45,949 bases of DNA from JASMHC01 sp042092935. Lineage in GTDB: Bacteria > Pseudomonadota > Alphaproteobacteria > Rhodobacterales > Rhodobacteraceae. The notes under the pieces were generated by a model, which had not been told where the DNA came from, did no database searches, and saw nothing but the letters and a program-made list of their open reading frames with translations. Positions within the stretch are counted from its first letter, which is position 1; every line of letters starts with the position of its first letter. The position numbers and the translations under genes were made by a program. The stretch covers positions 1-45,949 of the forward strand of contig JBELFK010000005.1 in NCBI GenBank assembly GCA_042092935.1, given 5' to 3'. Below are positions 24,524-33,188 of this stretch, in pieces.

Positions 24524-26073
24524 TCCTGTTGCTCGGTGTCAGCCCGCGCAGGGTCTGTCTCGTCGTCGGGCGGGTCATTCGTTGGGTCATCGTCCGGATC
24601 GGTGCCCAGATCGCTCGTTTGCGCACTTCCGGTTTTGGTGACCCGGCGTGGATCGCTGTCAAGTACCAGCCCGAGGGTGTCGAGTTTGGCGTTGGTTGCT
24701 GCAATCTCCGCCAGCACGGCGTCTGGATTGCGCCCCTGCCGGGCGATTACCTCGGCCAACGTCATGGTGCCGGATCTGATCGACAACAGGTTGGCCATCG
24801 CGTCTTTCTGAGGATCGACCGCTTCGAACTTCGGCGGTGACCACTCTACCGGCACGTCTGGTGTTGGGATCAGACCTGCAGCCCATGCAGCCTCGCAAAA
24901 CCAGCGCCAGACCGGGGCGCAGAACATTGGAATGAACAGCTGCCACTGCACGGCATCGATCTGGCGGCGAAACTCCACCAGCCCCGCCCGGATCGAGGAA
25001 TAGTTGACCTGGCTGAGATCGCCGGTCAGCAATTCATAGGGCACCCGAAACCCGGCCGAGATCGTGTGCAGGCTGGCCCTCTTGTAATCTGCATAGCCGC
25101 CCGTGGCCGAAGGCTGGTTAAACCGAATGTCCTTGCCGCCGCGCGCATAGGCAATGAGCCCAGGCTCGAATTGCTCGACCCGATTGCCATCAGCATCAAC
25201 CACCGACGGCGCGATGCCTTGTTGCGCTTCATCATCGCCAAAGACGATGGCGGTGACACAGGCCTCGGTTTTCTTGCGGACCAGCTCGGCCACCTCGTAG
25301 TCGTCAAGATCGCGCAAGCTGCGGATCACTGGTGCACCCCAAGGCACGCCGCGCGCCTGCGTGCGCTGTTTTTCATAGACGTGCGTGATCTCAATCGCAG
25401 GCACCGGGCGGCTCTGCAGGCCATTCTGCATCGCGCCATAGGCATCGCCCGGATGTTCAGCGTGTAGCCAATAGGCCTCTCGCTTTCCAATGGGATTAAA
25501 CTGAATTCCCTGTACCAAACGCCCCGCGCCGAGCACGCCAGATTTCGTGGCATCCAGAAAGTCGGCTTCCAGCACCTGCAATTGTAGCGGCACCGGCAGC
25601 CCATCAGAGGAGCGGCGCAAGCGGCGGCGCACCAGAACTTCTCCTGCCTCGACCATCTCGCGGCAGATCAGCGTTTGCAAACCATAGAAGTCGAGCTGTC
25701 CATCGGCATCCGCTGCTGCAGACCAGCGCGCGAATAAGGCATCAACCTTGCGGTCCAGCGTGTCATTGCCGCTGGCCGCTCGGGGCATGATGCCCGCACC
25801 AACAATATTGTTCACGAGTACCGCCACAGCTTTCGCCGCATGCGGGTTGTTGCGCACCAGATCGCGCATCCGATCCCGCAAGAGGGCTCCAGCCACGCCC
25901 ACCTCGGTATCTGCAGATGTGCCCCGCGCACGCCACCCATCGGTTCGCCGCCCCTTAGCGGCACCATCATATCCGCGCGTCAGGGTTTCGAACGCCTGGC
26001 GCGCAAGGACACGCCGCGCTGCCGCGCGCGGTGCCACGGTGGCAATTGCGTGATCAAACCAGTTTCCCGACAT
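24520..26073 (-). CDS. Lambda-type portal protein
   Basis: A 517-residue portal of the lambda gpB family. The N-terminal clip (DRMRDLVRNNPHAAKAVAVLVNNIVGAGI), the core (AGEVLVRRRLRRSSDGLPVPLQLQVLEADFLD, QGIQFNPIGKREAYWL) and DLSQVNYSSIRAGLVEFRR are typical. The C-terminus is acidic (DPDDDPTNDPPDDETDPA). It forms the dodecameric ring through which DNA enters and leaves. Starts at the stop of the gpW-like gene. Confidence 0.9.
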   Translation of the reverse strand: MSGNWFDHAIATVAPRAAARRVLARQAFETLTRGYDGAAKGRRTDGWRARGTSADTEVGVAGALLRDRMRDLVRNNPHAAKAVAVLVNNIVGAGIMPRAASGNDTLDRKVDALFARWSAAADADGQLDFYGLQTLICREMVEAGEVLVRRRLRRSSDGLPVPLQLQVLEADFLDATKSGVLGAGRLVQGIQFNPIGKREAYWLHAEHPGDAYGAMQNGLQSRPVPAIEITHVYEKQRTQARGVPWGAPVIRSLRDLDDYEVAELVRKKTEACVTAIVFGDDEAQQGIAPSVVDADGNRVEQFEPGLIAYARGGKDIRFNQPSATGGYADYKRASLHTISAGFRVPYELLTGDLSQVNYSSIRAGLVEFRRQIDAVQWQLFIPMFCAPVWRWFCEAAWAAGLIPTPDVPVEWSPPKFEAVDPQKDAMANLLSIRSGTMTLAEVIARQGRNPDAVLAEIAATNAKLDTLGLVLDSDPRRVTKTGSAQTSDLGTDPDDDPTNDPPDDETDPARADTEQQD

Positions 26074-26282
26074 CAGCGATCTCCGCGCGAGAAGCCAGCA
26101 AGTCCGGCGATCGGTAGCGGCCGTGTGGTCCCTGCGATGGCGCGCTCAATCGTGCGGATGCGCAAAAGGAGATCTGCAGCTGAACCATAATCGACGGATT
26201 TGCCATCATAGCTGACCCGCGTGGTGCCGCTGGCATAGGCCCGGCGCAGCGCTGAAAGCTCGGTTTCCGTCCAATCAGTCAT
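26073..26282 (-). CDS. gpW-like head-tail joining protein
   Basis: A 69-residue protein (ELSALRRAYASGTTRVSYDGKSVDYGSAADLLLRI) with the gpW pattern of a short helix, a beta hairpin and a second helix. It sits between large terminase and portal as in lambda. GpW-type proteins bind below the portal after packaging. The start overlaps the terminase stop (ATGA). Confidence 0.8.
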   Translation of the reverse strand: MTDWTETELSALRRAYASGTTRVSYDGKSVDYGSAADLLLRIRTIERAIAGTTRPLPIAGLAGFSRGDR

Positions 26283-28222
26283 CAAAACCATCCTCCACGC
26301 CGTCCGAGCCAGTCGGATTGACGCTTGCCTTGCGCAGCCTGCGCTTGCCTGTTGATTTGCCCCGCAGGATCCGCAGAGGCGTCAGCGACCCCAAGCTGGT
26401 CTTCAAGGTCCCGCCATTTGTCGTCCGTCCAGCGATCTGCGCCCACGATCCAGGCGGCCGCGCGGGCATAAACCCGGCAGTCCAACGCCTCGTTGCGCTC
26501 GCGTAGCTTCTGCCACTCCAATCGGGCAAAGCCGCGTTTGGTGCGCACCGTCACCAACTGCTCGGCCACGAACTGCTTTAACCACTCATTTTCGACCCAA
26601 TGTGGCAGATGCACTGTGCCGGGTGAGAACGTCGCACCGTCAGCACGTTCCTCTTCTGTCGGTCGTACCAGCCGCAGAAACCGATAGGTCTCTGCCTTGA
26701 AGGTCGAGACCGCCACGGTCCAAAGACGCGCGCCCCGGCGCAGACGTTTGCCCCCTTCAGTCGCATCCACATAGGTTGGACCAGATACGGGGCTTGCGCG
26801 GTTGAACCCTTCGACGCCTTTGACGGGCGCGACCTGCGCAAATCCTTGCGCCCGCGACCAGCCATAGACCGCCGGAGCCTCATAGCCGGTATCGATGGCA
26901 AGCCGCGCAATCTTCAAGTGCGCGCCACGCTCATGCGGCCAGGTTCGACCAAGCAGTTCGGTCAGATCGCCCCACGCCTCATGACGATCGGGGCCGCCTT
27001 CGATAACAATGTGATCGACGAGCCAGCTTTCCAACCCGCGGCCCCAGGCCCAGACATCGACCTCGATCCGGTCCTTTTGCACATCGGCGCCAGCCGTCAG
27101 GAACAACCCACCCGCAGGCACAATGCCCGGCTTCCAGTGTTCTCGCTGGTCGTAGAGCCGCTGCCAGTCCGGCGCTTCGCCAGTTTCGACCCACGTTTCG
27201 CCAAGGATCGTGTTGCGAAACGCTTTGATCGCCTCGTCGGACCCTTGAGCCGCGTCCCAGGCCCGCACAATCCGTTCCCAGCTCAGCCAGCCGATCGGCG
27301 AATAGAGTGCTGATAGGTGGTAGCCGACGGTATTCGGATCCGCCGCCGTGGCGGTTGCCCGCCATTCGCCAGCCTCCAGCATCGCCGTCTTGTGATGCTC
27401 CGCTATGGGCTGCTCGCAGCCCTCGCAGTGATATTCCGCTGTTTCCGGCTGCCCCTTCTGCCAGCGCAGCCGTTCAAATTTGAGCCACTGCATCGCGCCA
27501 CAATGCGGGCATGGGACAAAAAACCGCCGCTGATCACTGGCCTCATAGTCCCGTTCGATCCGGCTCATCCCCCGTATCGTCGGGGTTGAGACCAAGAACA
27601 CCTTGCGCCGGTGGGCGAAGGTCAGCGAACGCGCTTCCGCCAGCGTAACCGGATCACCCTCATCGTCGGCGGACGCCGGATAGGCATCGACCTCGTCGAG
27701 GAAAATGTAGCGCGCCGGGGTCGAGCGCAGCCCCACGGCCGAGTTTGCCCCGGTCATGATCAGGATACCGCCCGCGAATTCCTTGGACAGCATCGTATTG
27801 CCCGCGTCGCGCGACCGGGCCGGTTTGACCCGTTCCCGCAGTTCCGGACTTTCGTCTATCAGCGGATCAATCCGTTGCCTCGAGTTCCGTTTCGCCAGTT
27901 CCACCGTTGGTTGGACCGCCAGCATTGGCCCCGGCGCCTGGTGGATCGCAAAGCCAATCCAGTTGTTGCCCGCTTCCGTCGCGCCGACCTGCGCCGCCTT
28001 CATGAACACGATCCGTTGTGCCGGGTCGCCGGGCGAAAGCCGGTCCATGATCTCGGCCATATAAGGCGTGCGGGCCGTGCGATACCGACCAGGTTCTGCC
28101 GACGCGCGTCCCGACAGCATCCGGTGTCGGTCCGCCCATTGGGACACGGTCAGGTCCGCATCCGGCGTGAGACCCGCGCCCCAGGCACGCAGGATTTCTG
28201 CCGCGCCATCGAAATCCGGCAT
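26282..28222 (-). CDS. Terminase large subunit (GpA family)
   Basis: A 646-residue packaging motor and nuclease. The GpA-type ATPase has IVFMKAAQVGATEAGNN (~71-87) as the deviant Walker A and YIFLDEVDAYP as Walker B. A zinc-ribbon-like CPHCG and CEGCE pair lies near 245-285. The nuclease part contains LTAGADVQKDRIEVDVWAWG and LAIDTGYEAPAVYGW. The start is placed at 28222, downstream of the small-subunit stop; an ATG at 28285 with a GGA box upstream is possible and would overlap the small-subunit gene. Confidence 0.9.
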   Translation of the reverse strand: MPDFDGAAEILRAWGAGLTPDADLTVSQWADRHRMLSGRASAEPGRYRTARTPYMAEIMDRLSPGDPAQRIVFMKAAQVGATEAGNNWIGFAIHQAPGPMLAVQPTVELAKRNSRQRIDPLIDESPELRERVKPARSRDAGNTMLSKEFAGGILIMTGANSAVGLRSTPARYIFLDEVDAYPASADDEGDPVTLAEARSLTFAHRRKVFLVSTPTIRGMSRIERDYEASDQRRFFVPCPHCGAMQWLKFERLRWQKGQPETAEYHCEGCEQPIAEHHKTAMLEAGEWRATATAADPNTVGYHLSALYSPIGWLSWERIVRAWDAAQGSDEAIKAFRNTILGETWVETGEAPDWQRLYDQREHWKPGIVPAGGLFLTAGADVQKDRIEVDVWAWGRGLESWLVDHIVIEGGPDRHEAWGDLTELLGRTWPHERGAHLKIARLAIDTGYEAPAVYGWSRAQGFAQVAPVKGVEGFNRASPVSGPTYVDATEGGKRLRRGARLWTVAVSTFKAETYRFLRLVRPTEEERADGATFSPGTVHLPHWVENEWLKQFVAEQLVTVRTKRGFARLEWQKLRERNEALDCRVYARAAAWIVGADRWTDDKWRDLEDQLGVADASADPAGQINRQAQAAQGKRQSDWLGRRGGWF

Positions 28223-28232
28223 ATCGTCCGCA

Positions 28233-28793
28233 TCATCGGAGATCAGGTTTGACCTCGGCAAGATCGTCGAGCTGGGCACGGACATGTTTTTCCAGAACTT
28301 TCTGCATTGCGGCGGGCTCAACGCCCAAATCTGCCGCCATCAACGCGGCCGCCCGCGCGGGCCAGTTGACCCAGACATCACGCTCCTGCCGCGCCAGCCG
28401 AAAAACCAGCGACAGTGCGCGAGCTCGATCGATCAACTCGCCTTTTAGCTTTTGCAGACGCAGACGACGTTCCTGCGCCTTCAGCACTTCATTGGCCGTC
28501 TTGGCCTGCAAAAAGGTGGTGCCACCACTATTTGCCGGAGCCTCAAGCCCCTGTTCCTTCAGAGTGTCACCGACTGCCGACACAGCAGCCTCCGGCACAG
28601 GCTTGCGTCTTGGCTGCGGCTTCTTGCGGGTTTTGGATGGGTCGGTTGCCTCAGCACGCAAGGCATCGCTTGCAACCGCATTGATGCTGCCATCGTCATG
28701 CAACACCAGCCGTCCTGTCGCCTTGGCCTTCTGGATCGCACCGCGTGAAAGACCGACGCGGGTGGCGTATTGGCGCTCGCTCAAACCCTCCAT
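28233..28793 (-). CDS. Terminase small subunit (Nu1-like)
   Basis: A 186-residue protein starting with a helix-turn-helix (LSERQYATRVGLSRGAIQKAKATGRL), as in lambda Nu1. A basic linker and a helical oligomerisation part follow (LKAQERRLRLQKLKGELIDRA, VWVNWPARAAALMAADLGVEP). It recognises the packaging site on phage DNA and hands it to the large subunit. First gene of the leftward structural operon; the promoter should lie in 28794-28939, shared with rightward genes. Confidence 0.85.
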   Translation of the reverse strand: MEGLSERQYATRVGLSRGAIQKAKATGRLVLHDDGSINAVASDALRAEATDPSKTRKKPQPRRKPVPEAAVSAVGDTLKEQGLEAPANSGGTTFLQAKTANEVLKAQERRLRLQKLKGELIDRARALSLVFRLARQERDVWVNWPARAAALMAADLGVEPAAMQKVLEKHVRAQLDDLAEVKPDLR

Positions 28794-28939
28794 TGCGCGC
28801 TCCGATTATCATTCAAAATCATGTGCTTATGTCGTTGATAAGCCTCCGAAGTAGAGCGAACGTGGTCTCACGAAAACGATGCAACTCACCACCGCGCTCA
28901 AGCAGCGCAGCGGTCGCGCAAAACCAAGGAGCCGCCACG

Positions 28940-29209
28940 ATGACCCGCTTGAACCCGATCACCACGCCTCGCCACCAACTGCGCGCCGAGAAAGCCGCGC
29001 GGAACAAGGAGGCAGCATTGAACGCCTTCCTTGGCAAGAAAGCTGAGATCGACAACATGCTCGTCCGGCTTCAGAGCCTCAGCGACGAGCATTTCAACTG
29101 CCACCCCGACGAAATCAACTGGGGCCATGTTGGCACCCTTGAGCATTACGCCAGCCTGCTGAAGCGCATCACCGACAGCGCCTTCAGCGAAGGCGAGCAC
29201 GCGGAGTAA
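28940..29209 (+). CDS. Small phage protein, unknown
   Basis: An 89-residue hydrophilic helical protein (RHQLRAEKAARNKEAALNAF, IDNMLVRLQSLSDEHFNCHPDEINWGHVG in segments). The ATG follows AAGGAG. It opens a short rightward set divergent from the terminase genes. I recognise no family. Confidence 0.65.
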   Translation: MTRLNPITTPRHQLRAEKAARNKEAALNAFLGKKAEIDNMLVRLQSLSDEHFNCHPDEINWGHVGTLEHYASLLKRITDSAFSEGEHAE

Positions 29210-29214
29210 GCGCC

Positions 29215-29433
29215 ATGGAAACCAGCACAATTCGTATCGCAATTCGTAAACTGCCCGATCAATTCGATCGCAGCCGCATCACCACAGTCCTTGACGAGAT
29301 CGAATGCGCCTTGATGGACGACGGTGGCGTTTATGTTCGCGCCTACGCCGACAGCATGACGATCACCGTCGAGGTGCCCACCAATCAACTGATCGACGCA
29401 GCCGCCTGTCTGAAAGACATCGGTCTGGTCTGA
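29215..29433 (+). CDS. Small phage protein, unknown
   Basis: A 72-residue protein (TSTIRIAIRKLPDQFDRSRI, ALMDDGGVYVRAYADSMTITVEVPTNQ in segments) with an alternating beta-alpha pattern. It starts five bases after the preceding gene, so the two are one transcript. No family recognised. Confidence 0.6.
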   Translation: METSTIRIAIRKLPDQFDRSRITTVLDEIECALMDDGGVYVRAYADSMTITVEVPTNQLIDAAACLKDIGLV

Positions 29434-29454
29434 ACTGCACAGACCTCAAGATAT

Positions 29455-29472
29455 GCCCCGCGCTCGCGGGGC
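29455..29472 (+). terminator. GC-rich hairpin
   Basis: GCCCCGC (29455-29461) and GCGGGGC (29466-29472) form a perfect 7-bp stem with a GCTC loop just after the end of the preceding gene. No T-run follows, so it may be a weak or processed transcript end. Confidence 0.5.
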
Positions 29473-29523
29473 CTGTCTCGGTAGAAGGACGCATGTCGCG
29501 ATCCTCAAATACTGGAGACACTT

Positions 29524-29766
29524 ATGGCTCAGAAATCCACACCGAAAACAACCGCGACGGCCCCACACCAGACCAAGCAGCAGATCATGATTGACCTCCT
29601 ACGTCGGCCCGAAGGCGCGACCATCGAAGAGATCGCCAATGCCACCGAGTGGCAATCGCATACCGTGCGCGGCGCCATGTCCGGCGCGCTCAAGAAAAAG
29701 CTTGGCCTCGCTGTCACCTCGGAAAAGGTGGATGCGCGCGGACGCGTTTATCGTATCGAAGACTGA
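29524..29766 (+). CDS. DUF3489 helix-turn-helix protein
   Basis: An 80-residue protein: a Thr/Lys-rich tail, then a winged helix-turn-helix (KQQIMIDLLRRPEGATIEEI, ATEWQSHTVRGAMSGALKKKLG, RGRVYRIED). This is the DUF3489 pattern. In alphaproteobacteria such genes often accompany DUF2924 and serine recombinase genes, which here are at the far right end of the prophage. Its last 19 bases overlap the convergent DUF7220-like gene. Confidence 0.85.
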   Translation: MAQKSTPKTTATAPHQTKQQIMIDLLRRPEGATIEEIANATEWQSHTVRGAMSGALKKKLGLAVTSEKVDARGRVYRIED

Positions 29767-30068
29767 TCCCGCGCCTCTGCACCGCCGAAGTCGCGGCGGT
29801 AAGCGAGTCTTGCGCGAACGGAGCCGTCGCTTGTCTGGAGCGGCGGCTTTTCCGTTCGGACCCGGATTGCCTCGAAGACCCGTCGCAGGACATAGGACCG
29901 CACGATGCTGACGAGGGTAAAGACCGCCCCCATTTGCAAGTTCTGCGCCAGCGTCGTGTGCAGCCCAAACATCGGGAAGATCAGGATCTGCGTCAGCACA
30001 GCGACGCCGTAGCCAACCGCGACATTCGCAATCGCTTCACAAAATGACATCAGACGGGATTGCCTCAT
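29748..30068 (-). CDS. Membrane protein (DUF7220-like)
   Basis: A 106-residue protein with two hydrophobic segments (AIANVAVGYGVAVLTQILIFPMFG and MGAVFTLVSIVRSYVLRRVFE). The arrangement and the SYVLRR-F-E motif resemble the DUF7220 proteins common in phages of Rhodobacterales. It is coupled to the methyltransferase gene by an ATGA overlap. Function unknown. Confidence 0.7.
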   Translation of the reverse strand: MRQSRLMSFCEAIANVAVGYGVAVLTQILIFPMFGLHTTLAQNLQMGAVFTLVSIVRSYVLRRVFEAIRVRTEKPPLQTSDGSVRARLAYRRDFGGAEARDQSSIR

Positions 30069-31324
30069 TGGCTACCCCGCTCTGAGCGCAGGTCATCAAA
30101 ACTGGTCCCGGCGCCTTCAAGAACAGCGTGCTTGCCAGTAAACTGCTGCCACCGTTGAACAGCCACATCGACATACGCCGGATTAAGCTCAATCCCGTAG
30201 CAGACCCGCCCCGTGGTGTCCGCCGCGATTAGCGTAGTGCCCGAGCCCATAAAAGGCTCGTAGACAGCTTGGCCCGGGCTGGAATTGTTCAGGATCGGAC
30301 GGCGCATACATTCGACGGGCTTCTGGGTGCCGTGTACGGTTTCAGCGTCCTGATCCTTGTTCGCGATCTGCCATAGCGTCGTTTGTTTGCGGTCGCCCGC
30401 CCAGTGTCCCTTGCCGGTTTTCTTCACCGCATAAAGGCACGGCTCGTGCTGCCAGTGATAATCACCGCGGCTCAGCACCAGCCGATCCTTGGCCCAGATG
30501 ATCTGGGACCGGATATTGAAGCCGGAGGCCTCGAGGCTATCGGCAACAGTGGTCGCATGCAGCGCGCCATGCCAGACATAGGCCACATCGCCAGGGAAGA
30601 GCGCCCAGGCCTCGCGCCAGTCAGCGCGGTCATCATTTAGCACCTTGCCGGTACGTTTCGTTGTGGCCGCCCCTGCTTTGTTGCGCCAGCCGGGATCGTA
30701 TTCGACTCCGTAAGGCGGATCGGTCACCATCAGTTGCGGCTTCACATCACCGAGCAGAAGCTCGACATCGGTGGCCACGGTCGCGTCACCGCAGAGCAAC
30801 CGATGCTTGCCCAGCACCCAAAGATCGCCGGGACGGCTGATGGGGGTTTCCGGAGCCTCTGGAACATCGTTCTCGCCTTCGCGGGACGCGGTTTCAGGAT
30901 CAACGTCTCCGGTCAACAGCGCTTCGAGTTCAGCGTCATCAAAGCCGATGAGCGAGAGATCGTAGTCCTCTGCCAGCAGGTCGTTCAGCTCGGCCGACAG
31001 CAGCGCCTCGTCCCAAGTGCCAAGTTCCGTCAGCTTGTTGTCCGCAATCCGGTAGGCCCGACGCTGTGCTTCGGTCAGATGTCCCAGCACGATCACGGGG
31101 GCCTCAAGCAGCCCCAGCTGCGTGGCGGCAAGCACCCGGCCATGGCCTGCGATCAATTCTCCATCGTCCGCGACCAGGCACGGAACGGTCCAGCCAAACT
31201 CGGCCATGCTGGCCGCGATCTTTGCAACCTGATCCGCGCCATGCATCTTTGCGTTCTTCGCATAAGGCTGGAGCTTGGCAAGCGGCCAAGTCTCGATTGC
31301 GTCGGGGGCAAAGCTCAGGGTCAT
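30065..31324 (-). CDS. DNA methyltransferase with ParB-like N-terminal domain
   Basis: A 419-residue protein. Residues ~10-100 are a ParB/Srx-type domain with DGELIAGHGRVLAATQLG (GHGR at 60-63). Residues ~165-400 are an adenine-N6 or cytosine-N4 methyltransferase with the catalytic DPPY at 202-205, and the SAM-binding FMGSGTT (F365 region) after it, the beta-class order. No restriction enzyme is adjacent, so it is an orphan that probably protects phage DNA or alters expression. The gene follows a structured gap and is coupled to the DUF7220-like gene. Confidence 0.9.
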   Translation of the reverse strand: MTLSFAPDAIETWPLAKLQPYAKNAKMHGADQVAKIAASMAEFGWTVPCLVADDGELIAGHGRVLAATQLGLLEAPVIVLGHLTEAQRRAYRIADNKLTELGTWDEALLSAELNDLLAEDYDLSLIGFDDAELEALLTGDVDPETASREGENDVPEAPETPISRPGDLWVLGKHRLLCGDATVATDVELLLGDVKPQLMVTDPPYGVEYDPGWRNKAGAATTKRTGKVLNDDRADWREAWALFPGDVAYVWHGALHATTVADSLEASGFNIRSQIIWAKDRLVLSRGDYHWQHEPCLYAVKKTGKGHWAGDRKQTTLWQIANKDQDAETVHGTQKPVECMRRPILNNSSPGQAVYEPFMGSGTTLIAADTTGRVCYGIELNPAYVDVAVQRWQQFTGKHAVLEGAGTSFDDLRSERGSQ

Positions 31325-31750
31325 AATTTTCAGGGCGCCTCAATGGGGTGGACCCCTGGGTTCCGGATACCAGCAACCAGCTTGGACTCTACGAAGGGTC
31401 AAGCGGCGGCCAAGGCATCCAGCTCCAAGGGTTTGTTTAATTGTGGTTTTTGTCAGATCGCGGGTGGATACCCGCTGGGGTGGCTTCCCAAAAAACGGGC
31501 CCTGTCGCTAGCGATATTGCGCGCCTAGCCCCCCCGTATACGTTTGGGGCCAGGAAGGACCCGTGAATTCAGTGGGTTAGCGCGCTGGATGCCAGCTGGA
31601 CCCTTGGGCGGACTCGGGGGTCCAGCGGGGTACCCACCAACGAAAACGGGGAGAGCCGTTTTCCAACGCACTCTCCCCATTATGCCCTACGGATAGCACG
31701 GAAATGTTGCATGTGTCGAACACAAAAGTGTTGCAACACATTGGAGTCGC
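31325..31750 (-). other. Gene-free stretch rich in inverted repeats
   Basis: No credible gene is seen. Five perfect repeats occur in about 280 bases: GCGGGT/ACCCGC (31460-31475), the palindrome TCGCTAGCGA (31505-31514), GCTGGACCC/GGGTCCAGC (31595-31626), two competing hairpins at 31642-31678, and the palindrome GTGTTGCAACAC (31728-31739). The stretch would form the 5' leader of the methyltransferase mRNA if transcribed leftward. Confidence 0.7.
31642..31678 (-). promoter_or_regulatory. Two mutually exclusive hairpins (attenuator-like)
   Basis: Hairpin A pairs GAAAACGG (31642-31649) with CCGTTTTC (31656-31663). Hairpin B pairs GGGGAGAG (31648-31655) with CTCTCCCC (31671-31678). They share bases, so only one can form. 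On the minus strand hairpin B is followed by GTTTTCG, a weak terminator-like end, and hairpin A would prevent it. This is the layout of an attenuator in front of the methyltransferase gene. Confidence 0.55.
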
Positions 31751-32129
31751 TCAGACATTCAGACGCGAGGCGATCTTGGTCAAGGCAAGCTTGTGCTTGC
31801 GCCATGCCGTCGTGCGGTCGACGCCAAGCTCGCCGCTGATCTGTTTCCACGGCACACGCGCAGCCCGCGACCAGATCAGCTTCCGCTCGGCCTCATCTAT
31901 CCAGAGCACCCAGTCAAATTTGCTCAAGCCGGGTGATCGACGCCGCCGAAGGCCAGACGCGCATGGGCTGCGGTTCCATCGCTGCGATCTCACGGCTGGT
32001 TCGCGCAATCTCAGGCCAGGCGTTGAAGTACCCCTTTGCCTTAACCGGCGGTAGCTTGCGCAAGGTGCGAAACGCTTCTTCGAAATGATCGGCGACGTCC
32101 TCGGCGGTCCAGACTTTCTTCTCACCCAT
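31751..32129 (-). pseudogene. DUF6362-like protein, frameshifted
   Basis: The first frame (start 32129, stop at 31914) gives EKKVWTAEDVADHFEEAFRT, LRKLPPVKAKGYFNAWPEI and AASITRLEQI. A second frame, +1, carries on with FDWVLWIDEAERKLIWSRA, VPWKQISGELGVDRTTAWR and stops at 31751. Together they match, from memory, the full DUF6362 pattern of a helical part plus a C-terminal helix-turn-helix. The break falls in CAA ATT TGA; removing one base restores the frame. It may be a mutation, a sequencing error or programmed shifting. Confidence 0.75.
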
Positions 32130-32322
32130 GACACACCTCCCCCTGCGAGGGGCGCCGCCCGTACAGCTTGGTGCCCAGCTGTTCAACCAGTTCGCGCTCG
32201 GGCCAGGTGAGGCGCTGGTCATCGACGCTGACAGCGAGAACGCCCTGGTCCCGCCAACCATCGCGTTTGACCTCTTCGGGCGACCGACGCTGGCCGCCAT
32301 AACCTTTGGGGGTGAACCTCAT
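32122..32322 (-). CDS. Small phage protein, unknown
   Basis: A 66-residue basic protein (RFTPKGYGGQRRSPEEVKRDG, LTWPERELVEQLGTKLYG in segments). It overlaps both the RuvC-like gene before it and the DUF6362-like gene after it, so it belongs to the operon. The family is not recognised. Confidence 0.6.
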   Translation of the reverse strand: MRFTPKGYGGQRRSPEEVKRDGWRDQGVLAVSVDDQRLTWPERELVEQLGTKLYGRRPSQGEVCHG

Positions 32323-32855
32323 GCGACACCTCCCCGGGTCTCGATGGCCCAGAGCAGGATCGCGATGGCATCGGCTTCGTTGTCGTCGGTGGGCGAGAAG
32401 CCGCGAGCGCGGGCGGCGTTGATCATCGCCTGCTTCGGCGCATTGCCTTTGCCGGTCGCGTGTTTCTTGATCGTTCCCACAGGGACGCCCTGATATGGGA
32501 TGCCCCTAAGTTCGGCCCAACTGGTCAAGCTGGCCATTAGACCGCCAAAGACGTGCGCCGCATCGGTGCCGGCATGACGACGAACTTCTTCGAACCAGAT
32601 GGCCTCGATCGGGCCGGACACCCGGTCGATCTCGGTGATCCAGTTCGTGAAGCGCAGGTAGCGCATCCCGCCACCGTCGTAGCGGCTGGGCTTGAACGAC
32701 GCTGTGCCGCTGGTGATCAGCCCGTCAAAGCCGCGCAGGGCCCAGCCGGTGATGGTACCAAGGTCGAGAGCGAGAACTGTTGAACCGCCTTGAGGGAAGT
32801 TGCGCGATTCAGATGTTGCGTGACCATCGATGTTGGTCAGAGTCATGTCAGCCAT
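32319..32855 (-). CDS. RuvC-like Holliday junction nuclease
   Basis: A 178-residue RNase-H-fold nuclease. VLALDLGTITGWAL gives the first catalytic Asp (31), IEAIWFEEV the Glu, and DDNEADAIAILLW the closing acidic residues. Phage RuvC-like enzymes resolve branched DNA before packaging or during recombination. The start is ATG 32855 behind AGGAGG; an ATG three codons in is also possible. It follows a repeat-rich gap. Confidence 0.85.
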   Translation of the reverse strand: MADMTLTNIDGHATSESRNFPQGGSTVLALDLGTITGWALRGFDGLITSGTASFKPSRYDGGGMRYLRFTNWITEIDRVSGPIEAIWFEEVRRHAGTDAAHVFGGLMASLTSWAELRGIPYQGVPVGTIKKHATGKGNAPKQAMINAARARGFSPTDDNEADAIAILLWAIETRGGVA

Positions 32856-33188
32856 GAGTGGCCTCCTTTTTGGACTGCTCGGGTGGAAGACGACGGCGGT
32901 CTTGTGCTTGGCGGTGCGTGCCGCCGTCGTCGGATTGGGTGCAAGAAGACCGTCATGGCGGCGCGCGGGCCTGGCCCAGACGTATGGGATGAGAGGCCAA
33001 CCCCTGGGGGTGGCCTCCCCATACGTAGTATGGGGGTTTGACACCTAACTGTTTCGAGGCACCTAAGAATCTGATTTTATTTGATAATTCCGCTCGTAGA
33101 AGTCTTCGGACATGAGTTAGGGGCCTAACTCTTATTCTCCCATAACCCATTGATTTCATTGGATGCACAGTTCGTGAAGTCATATGAG
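32856..33188. other. Gene-free stretch with four inverted repeats
   Basis: No gene is supported. Perfect repeats are GACGACGGCGG/CCGCCGTCGTC (32889-32931, 21-base loop), CCCCATAC/GTATGGGG (33017-33035, 3-base loop), GAGTTAGG/CCTAACTC (33114-33131, 2-base loop) and a 13-bp pair that starts here and ends in the next gene (33177-33210). The motif (A)TGAGTTAGG recurs on both strands. Possible origin of replication, operator cluster or structured RNA. Confidence 0.65.

Noticed and set aside
31104..31376. Frames opposite or across the methyltransferase start
   Set aside because: They are shadows of the methyltransferase gene with no ribosome-binding site.
32953..33183. A 76-codon minus-strand frame in the repeat-rich gap
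   Set aside because: It has no ribosome-binding site, runs through three inverted repeats and shows no protein-like pattern.
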